Origin: Excoecaria cochinchinensis
Lineage: Eukaryota > Streptophyta > Magnoliopsida > Malpighiales > Euphorbiaceae
Assembly: GCA_947683425.1 (NCBI GenBank)
Contig: CANTUQ010000055.1
Coordinates: 24,360,001 to 24,424,000, forward strand
Direction: 5' to 3'
DNA length: 64,000 bases
How positions within the stretch are numbered: the first letter of the stretch is position 1; the number at the start of each line of letters is the position of its first letter. The notes under the pieces were generated by a model. That model had not been told where the DNA came from. It did not search any database and saw only the letters and a list, made by a program, of their open reading frames with translations. Positions 57,986 through 64,000 of the stretch are shown piece after piece. The translations under genes were made by a program, and so were the position numbers.

Positions 57986-60900
57986 AATGACACTGAATTG
58001 TATGCTCTAATTGACCCTGGTTCCAAACACTCATACTTGTGCACGGATAAGATTGTTGATAAGTTGCATGTGGTAAATCAGCTAGATTATGAGATATGTG
58101 TGACCAGTCCATTAGGGCATAGTGTCGATGTGAGTAGAGTCTATAGGAATTGTCCCCTGTTAGTTGAGGGAGTTGTGTTTCCAGCGGATTTGATTGAGTT
58201 GCCTTTCAGAAAGTTTGATATAATTCTGGGTATGGACTGGTTGGGTAAGCACCGCGCTGTGGTTGATTGTCATAGAAGGACAGTTGTACTTCAGGATAGA
58301 GATCAGTCTTCTGTGATTATGAAAGGTTTGGGTGCTAGTTCTTTGAACAGTGTGATTTCAGCAATGCAAGCTAAGAGATTCATTAGGAAGGGTTGTGAGG
58401 CTTTTCTAGCAGTTGTGTTGGATTCCAAGAGGGATCAAGTTAAGATCGAGGACATCCCGGTTGTGAGGGAGTTAGTGATGTATTTTCGAGTGAATTGCCG
58501 GGTTTGCCTCCTGAGAGAGAAGTTGAGTTGTCCATAGACATTATGCCGGGTACCACTCCCATATCGAAAGCACCTTATTGGATGGCTCCTGTAGAGTTGA
58601 GAGAACTCAAAACTCAACTACAAGAGCTATTGGATAAGGGGTTTATTTGACCCAGCATATCTCCATGGGGAGCTCCTATTTTATTTATTAAGAAGAAGGA
58701 TGTGTATCGACTATAGGCAGATCAATAAGGTCACAGTGAAGAACAAGTATCCTTTGCCTAGGATTGAGGATTTATTTGATCAGCTTCGAGGTGTGGGTGT
58801 CTTTTCAAAAATTGATCTTCGGTCGGGTTACTATCAGTTGTGAGTTAAGGATGAGGATGTGGTTAAGACTGCATTCTTGACTCGGTATGGCCACTATGAG
58901 TTCCTTGTGATGCCGTTCGGTTTGACCAATGCTCCAGTGGCATTCATGGATTTGATGAACAGATTGTTTAGGCCATACTTAGATCGGTTTGTAGTGGTGT
59001 TTATAGATGACATCTTGGTATATTCCAAGAATGAGAGTGAGCATGAGGAACATCTTCAGTTGGTTTTGCAAGTTTTGAGGGAGCATCGGTTGTTTGCCAA
59101 GCTTAGTAAGTGCGATTTTTGGCTTCGGGAAGTGTCATTTTTGGGTCATATTGTATCTGCTAAGGGTATCCAAGTGGATCCGGCTGAGATTGAGGCGATA
59201 GTTGATTGGAAAGCGCCTGGCAATGTTCTGAAAGTGAGGATTTTTCTCGATTTAGCAGGCTATTATCGTCGGTTTGTGAAGGGATTTTCAGTTATTGCTG
59301 CTCTGATGACAAGGTTGTTGAGAAAAGGAGTCAGATTCGAGTGGTCGGATAAGTGTCAGGCTTGTTTTGAGCGGCTGAAGAAGTTGCTAGTCGAGGCTCC
59401 TGTACTTACTCAACCCATCTCGGGTAAGGAGTTTGGAATATATAGTGACGCTTTGGGTGTGTGGCTGTGTTTTGATGCAATAAGGTAAGGTTATGGCTTA
59501 TGCTTATGAGAGGAATTATCCGACGCATGATTTGGAGTTGGCGGCTGTGATCTTTGCTCTGAAGATTTGGCGCTTTTATCTGTATGGAGAAAAGTGTAGG
59601 ATCTTTAAAGACCATAAGAGTTTGAAGTATTTCCTCACGCAGAAGGAGTTGAACATGAGATAGCGCCATTAGCTTGAGTTGTTTAAGGACTACGACTGCA
59701 TATTGGAATACCATCCGGGTAAGGCCAATGTAGTCGCTGATGCTTTGAGTCAAAAGTCAGTTTCAGCTTTGTTCCTGAGATAGTTTGGATGGAGGTTTGA
59801 TTCAGATGGAGCTTTGATTGCTCAGTTGAAAGTGAAGCCTACCTTGAGACAGAGGATTGTGGATGTTTAGAGGGATGATGAGAGGCTACAGCGGATTTTG
59901 CAAGAGGTCAGATCGGGCAAGCAAGCAAATTTCTCAGTTCTAGATGGAGTGTTGATGTATAGAAATCGCTTGTGTGTGCCTGAGGATGAGGAGTTGAGGA
60001 AACAGCTGATGAGTGAGGCGCATAGTACGGTTTTTACTATGCACCCTGGCAGTGAGAAGATGTATCGGGACATGAAGCAGTTCTATTGGTAGTCCGGTAT
60101 GAAGAGGGATATTGTGGATTTTGTATCCAAGTGCTTGACATGTTAGCAGGTAAAGGCCGAGCATCAAGTTCCTTCGGGATTGCTTACACCTTTATCCGTT
60201 CCCGAGTGGAAATGGGATGATATAGCCATGGACTTTATATCTAGTTTGCCTTTGACTTAGAGTAAGCATGATTCAGTTTGGGTGATAGTGGATCGGCTTA
60301 CAAAGTCAACTCATTTCTTGCCTGTGAGAGTGGACTATCCGATGGATAGGTTGGCCAGTATCTATATGGATGAAATAGTTCGGTTGCATGGAGTGTCGTT
60401 GTCCATAGTATCCGATAGGGATCCAAGGTTCACTTCGAAGTTTTGGAAAGAGTTGCAAAGAGCTTTGGGTACCAAGTTGAACTTCAGTATGGCATTCCAT
60501 CCTCAGACAGATGGTCAGTCAGAATGGGTCATTCAGATTTTAGAGGATATGTTGAGGGCGTGTGCTTTGGATTTTCCAGGTAGTTGGGACAGATATGTGT
60601 CGCTTATGGAGTTTGCCTACAACAATAGCTATCAGTCGAGCATTGGTATGTCACCGTATGAGGCTTTGTACGGTCGGCAGTGTAGGACTCCAATTTGTTG
60701 AACCGAGCTATCCAAGCATTCAATGATTTGACTGGAGTTGGTTAGGGATACCGAGGAGAAGATTAGAGTTGTGCAGCGGAATTTGAAAGTGGCTAAAGAT
60801 CGACAAAAGTCTTATGCCAATCTGAAGAGGAAAGATATGCAGTTTGAAGTCGGGGACAAGGTTTTCCTTAAGGTTTCGGCTTGGAGGAAAGTGCTTCGGT

Positions 60901-61343
60901 TTGGAAAGAAGGGTAAGCTTAGTCCTCGTTTCATTGGTCCTTATGAGATTTTGGCTAAGGTTTGTCCGGTAGCCTATAGATTGGTTTTACCGATGGAGTT
61001 AGCGAAGTTGCATGATGTGTTCCATGTTTCGATGCTTCATCGGTACAAATCAGATCCTTCACATGTTCTTTCGGTTCAGGATGTACAAGTGCAACCAAAT
61101 TTTTCTTATAATGAGGAACCGAGAGAAAACCTAGCTTGAGAAGTGAGACAATTGAGGAGTAAGCAGATTCCATTGGTAAAAGTGTTATGGAATCATCATG
61201 GACTCGAGGAAGCGACTTGGGAACCAGAAGAGTCGATGAGAGCTCAGTATCTGCATTTGTTCAGTTCAGGTGAGAATTTCGAGGACGAAATTCTTGTTAG
61301 TAGGGGAGAGTTGTCACACCCCGTTTGCCCCCTAGTAGTATGA
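57986..61343 (+). pseudogene. pol: Chromovirus C pol (protease, RT, RNase H, integrase, chromodomain)
   Basis: Protease LIDPGSKHSY (~58003) with ILGMDWL (~58226). A frameshift near 58475 precedes RT, and 14 bp are missing near 58700. The RT catalytic FIDD is intact at 59000-59011. RNase H has small deletions near 59465-59505 (loss between LGVWLCFDA and ERNYPTHDLEL). Integrase: finger AHSTVFTMH..CLTC, core Asp 60231, Asp 60414 and Glu 60522 with 35-residue spacing, so the triad is intact. GKKGKLSPRFIGPY, then chromodomain (VRQLRSKQIPLVKVLW, EEATWEPE, 61140-61265). At least eight in-frame stops, mostly TAG/TGA at Trp, Gln or Arg codons. The last frame runs 32 bp into the 3' LTR (stop at 61341). 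Confidence 0.93.
61296..61311 (+). other. Polypurine tract of C
   Basis: GTTAGTAGGGGAGAGT before TGTCACACCCCG; identical to B. Confidence 0.9.
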
Positions 61344-61757
61344 GCCTATTTGTGTGTGTGCATGCATTGTGTGTTTGGCATGTCATAAGGGCATTTTGGG
61401 AATATTGTATGTTTTATGGGTAGTAATAGTTTAAGGGTGCATGTATGGTAGTAGGATATGAGTAAGTTGGGTTATGTTTGTGTGTGCATGAGCATACCAT
61501 AGTAGGGTGTGTTTAAGTTGGGATGTCTTTGTGTGTGAGTGATGCATGTGTTTTGGGTGTGACTGACCAAATCCCACTAATAGGGAAGTGACACTTGTCT
61601 AGGGTTAGGAAAAGAAAAAGAACAAGGGGAGAGGCAGAAATCATTCCCGTTTTCCCTTCTCACCCTCTGTTCTTCTTCCTTTTCTCTTCCCCTAAGAACC
61701 CTAGCTTGGATTCAAGGACCGCTAGTGGGAATTGATCATCTCCTTGTGTCTCTTGTG

Positions 61758-63473
61758 GTAAGTTTTCTGCATTTTTCATCTTATTCTTCCTTGTCTTTCT
61801 TCTTCTTCATTTTCTGGGTTTGAAGTTTTGATCTAGGGTTTGGTTTTTGGTGTGTTATTGTTGGTTTGTTGGCTAGTTGAGCCTCACCGTGGCCCGAAAG
61901 GCAAAGAGAAGGCTGGGAGTAGTGGAACCAAGTGATTGAAACTAGGATTACAGGTTTGGGAAAATTTCATTTCCTGGGTTTTTGCTGTGTGATTATCTCC
62001 TGTGTATTTGCTTTCTCTGATCCTTTTAATGATGAATTGATGTATTGATATTGCATGTTTGGATTTGAATGAATGGGTTTTGATCGTGGTTAATGCATGA
62101 GGATTGGAACCTTAAGAATGAGATTTACGTTGGAATGAGCTTACTGTGTTAATATTTTTTGGTTCTGATACTTCAAAGTTTTGATTGAGTTAATATCTGT
62201 TTTGGATGGGTAATTGTTAAGGAAGTGATTTTGTATTATTTATGTTGGTTTTTGTGTGCTTGAGGAAGCTAATTCCAGGTAAGAATGATTTGGATTTGAG
62301 TTGGGATGATCCGGGTTTCTGGGTGAATTTCATGACGTTAGGGTCTAGAAAGATTGGAAGTCTGTGTGCTTGTCCTAGTCGTGCTTGGGCGTGTGAGTCG
62401 TGTCCATCTGGTGTGTACTTCTTCCTCTTTTTCTTCTCTTTTACGCCTGGAGGGAGCAGTGAGAGAGCCAGAGCACGAGTCGTGTTCTAGAACACGAGAT
62501 GTGCTCTGGCAGAGAGCATGAGAACGAGTAGTGCTCACGGGTATGCCTGAGGGACTCAGTACGACTCATGCTCCTCAGCATGACTCGTGCTTCTCAAGTC
62601 TCCAGGACCACGAGTCGTGCTCCTCAGCACGACTCGTGCCCCTCTAGCCCCTGTCCCTTCTGTTTTTATCAAACATATTTGGGTCCTTTTTTTTCAATCC
62701 TATTTCTTCTGTTTTGAGTTCTTTAGTCTTCATTTATGTGTTCTTAATGTGCAAATGATATAATGGGTATTTAACTTAGCCAAATAATGAGTAATGTATA
62801 CGATATTGCATGTTATAAGCTGTTGAATGATATTGGGTTATGCATGTCTTATTTATGATTCATTGATATGGAAGTGAGTATAATTATGTATTACTCTTGG
62901 AAACATGATTTGAATGATGCATAACCTACTAGAGTCAAGTAAGTGGATAGTTAGGCATGCCTAATAGAGTCTTAAGCTGCAGCCTTAGTTCCGTTTGCAC
63001 CCTGATCAGGTCCCCGTTTGGTTCCTCGCGAACCCCTCAGTATTTGGATCTTGTCCCCTCAGTAAAATGTTTGTAATTGATAAAATGAAATGGTTTTCGA
63101 TTCGTACCCATAAGGTACTGTCAGTATTCGATTCGTACCCATAAGGTACTGTCCGTATTCTCGTTATCCACTATTGTGAGTCAGCAGGTGCTCTTTTTAT
63201 TTTTCTCCGCTTTGATATGATTACAAGAATATGGTATTCTGGTGCGTATCATGATAAGTTTGAGAAATTAGTTAAAGTGTGAACGAATGTGGATGTGAAT
63301 TTCTGAATGCATGTCTTTATTCTGCAAGTATGATTATATAGCTGATATCATTATCCGCAATTGTCATATTGTATGTGTATTGCATTGATGACCATTGTGA
63401 ATGGCCGTCCACTCTTTTGTTGTGTGTTCCCCACTAAGCGTTTATCACTTAGCACGGTGTTTTATCCGTGCAG
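61758..63473 (+). other. Candidate intron inside the C LTR leader
   Basis: Donor TG/GTAAGTTTTC and acceptor TTTTATCCGTGCAG/GTGC, parallel to A (3258-5170). The hairpins and palindromes fall inside it. This is the 3' LTR copy; the 5' copy is deleted. Inferred from consensus only. Confidence 0.38.
62468..62638 (+). repeat. Hairpin cluster in C LTR
   Basis: CCAGAGCAC (62468-62476) pairs with GTGCTCTGG (62501-62509) around the inner palindrome GTGTTCTAGAACAC (62482-62495). CACGAGTCGTGC (62609-62620) pairs with GCACGACTCGTG (62627-62638). B has the same CACGAGTCGTG theme at ~17357-17383 and 31088-31150. Confidence 0.92.
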
Positions 63474-63474
63474 G
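63428..63474 (+). promoter_or_regulatory. Conserved LTR double stem-loop with acceptor-like end (C)
   Basis: CTAAGCG..CACTTAG, then CACGG TGTTTTAT CCGTG, then CAG/GT. Lies 394 bp before the LTR end (A: 383-384 bp). Confidence 0.6.
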
Positions 63475-63868
63475 TGCGGAGGATGGTGTTCTTTTGGTAG
63501 AGTCATCGCCAGTCAAGCCAAAACAGAGGGATTAGTGTTAGGGCTTTATTTTTGATAGCATGTAGCTTCTTTTGTATCGGAACTCTCTTTATACCATTAT
63601 TTTGTAAAGCTTCCACATTTATATACTTTTGGGATATGTAATTATCTTATTCTGACTTTTGATCAGAACATTTTTGTAATGAATTTTGCTATTGTAATGA
63701 TGGATTATTCTGATGCTTATGAAAGTTTTTAATTCCCCTGTAATGATGTATGGTTATTGTGTATGAATGTATGCTTTGTATCTTTATCTGCTTGGTGACA
63801 CACCCGGCTCATACGGCTTCTCACTCCTTGAGGATGGGTACGCCTACGTATGGGTAGGGGGTGTTACA

Positions 63869-64000
63869 ATCAAGATTTTCTTCGAGTTTTCCAAAGTTTC
63901 GAAATTAAATGCAGTGATATTTGATGAATTAATGTCAAAATGTATATATCGTGATCATGTGAAGCGAAATCATTAAAAACACCACACAAATAAGCAAAAA
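63869..64000 (-). other. Fragment of F-family protease-RT linker region
   Basis: Matches F 51810-51955 in the same orientation (ATCAAGATTTTCTT, CATCACACAAATAAGCAAAA-like end) and H 40656-40790 in reverse. It continues beyond the window. Confidence 0.65.

Larger units (their letters stand above)
56608..63868 (+). mobile_element. Chromovirus C (B-related), 5' LTR almost entirely lost
   Basis: Only ~18 bp of 5' LTR (ATGGGTAGGGGGTGTTACA, matching the end of the 3' LTR) precede the primer site. Gag, pol, chromodomain, polypurine tract and a full 3' LTR follow. The left edge joins the middle of the F LTR, which implies a deletion or recombination there. The right flank (63869 on) is F-family sequence. 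Confidence 0.9.
61312..63868 (+). repeat. 3' LTR of chromovirus C
   Basis: 2557 bp, TGTCACACCCC..GGGTGTTACA. The site aligned with the B TATA box is A-rich. It holds donor-like TG/GTAAGTTTTC (61758), hairpins 62468-62638, TTAGGCATGCCTAA (62951-62964), two copies of GTACCCATAAGGTAC (~63106 and ~63138) and the stem-loop/acceptor block 63428-63474. Confidence 0.93.

Overview
This is plant nuclear heterochromatin made almost entirely of nested Ty3/gypsy LTR retrotransposons. The evidence is: chromodomain-bearing pol genes with primer sites matching initiator tRNA-Met; a second group with Tat/Ogre-type pol motifs and primer sites of tRNA-Arg type; LTRs of 2-3 kb; tandem repeats in the 3' non-coding regions; and decayed reading frames. 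I see no host gene, RNA gene or CRISPR array. The species cannot be named from this sequence. I label the elements A to H and Z.

Layout. 1-1390 is the end of a chromovirus-type LTR (Z) lying inside the pol gene of chromovirus B (1391-2810, resuming at 15145-16345, with its 3' LTR at 16346-17396 and 31082-31150). B pol is split by complete chromovirus A (2811-15139; LTRs of 2745 bp each; target duplication ATCTT/GTCTT). A pol is split by a minus-strand solo LTR (7592-9722, duplication CTAGT). The B 3' LTR is split by D (17397-31081, duplication CATGG), a 13.7-kb non-coding element with 2.8-2.9 kb LTRs, minus strand. E (31151-40405, plus) is a 5'-truncated relative of D, and its LTR carries a 2.37-kb hAT-like transposon (37707-40076, duplication GCCCGATT). 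H (40406-43889, plus) and F (45566-56607, minus) are Tat-like copies in opposite orientation flanking a truncated chromovirus LTR, G (43890-45565). C (56608-63868, plus) is a chromovirus related to B that kept only the last ~18 bp of its 5' LTR. A scrap of Tat-like sequence ends the window.

Function. All gag-pol genes here are pseudogenes, broken by stops (often explicable as C-to-T or G-to-A changes), frameshifts, deleted RT active-site boxes (A and B) or a lost integrase glutamate (A). D is a non-coding LARD-like element that would need proteins in trans.

Main pattern of interest. Very different sequences here share short palindromes. The chromovirus LTRs (A, B, C, G) carry hairpin arrays of unrelated sequence at about the same distance (+0.9 to +1.4 kb) from the LTR start. 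In A and C these lie inside a possible LTR intron, with a GTAAGT donor about 170 bp after the promoter in A and an acceptor next to a conserved double stem-loop. D also has hairpin tandem arrays whose outer arms co-vary between copies. The D/E LTRs share a small arginine-rich reading frame that runs into a perfect splice-donor consensus.
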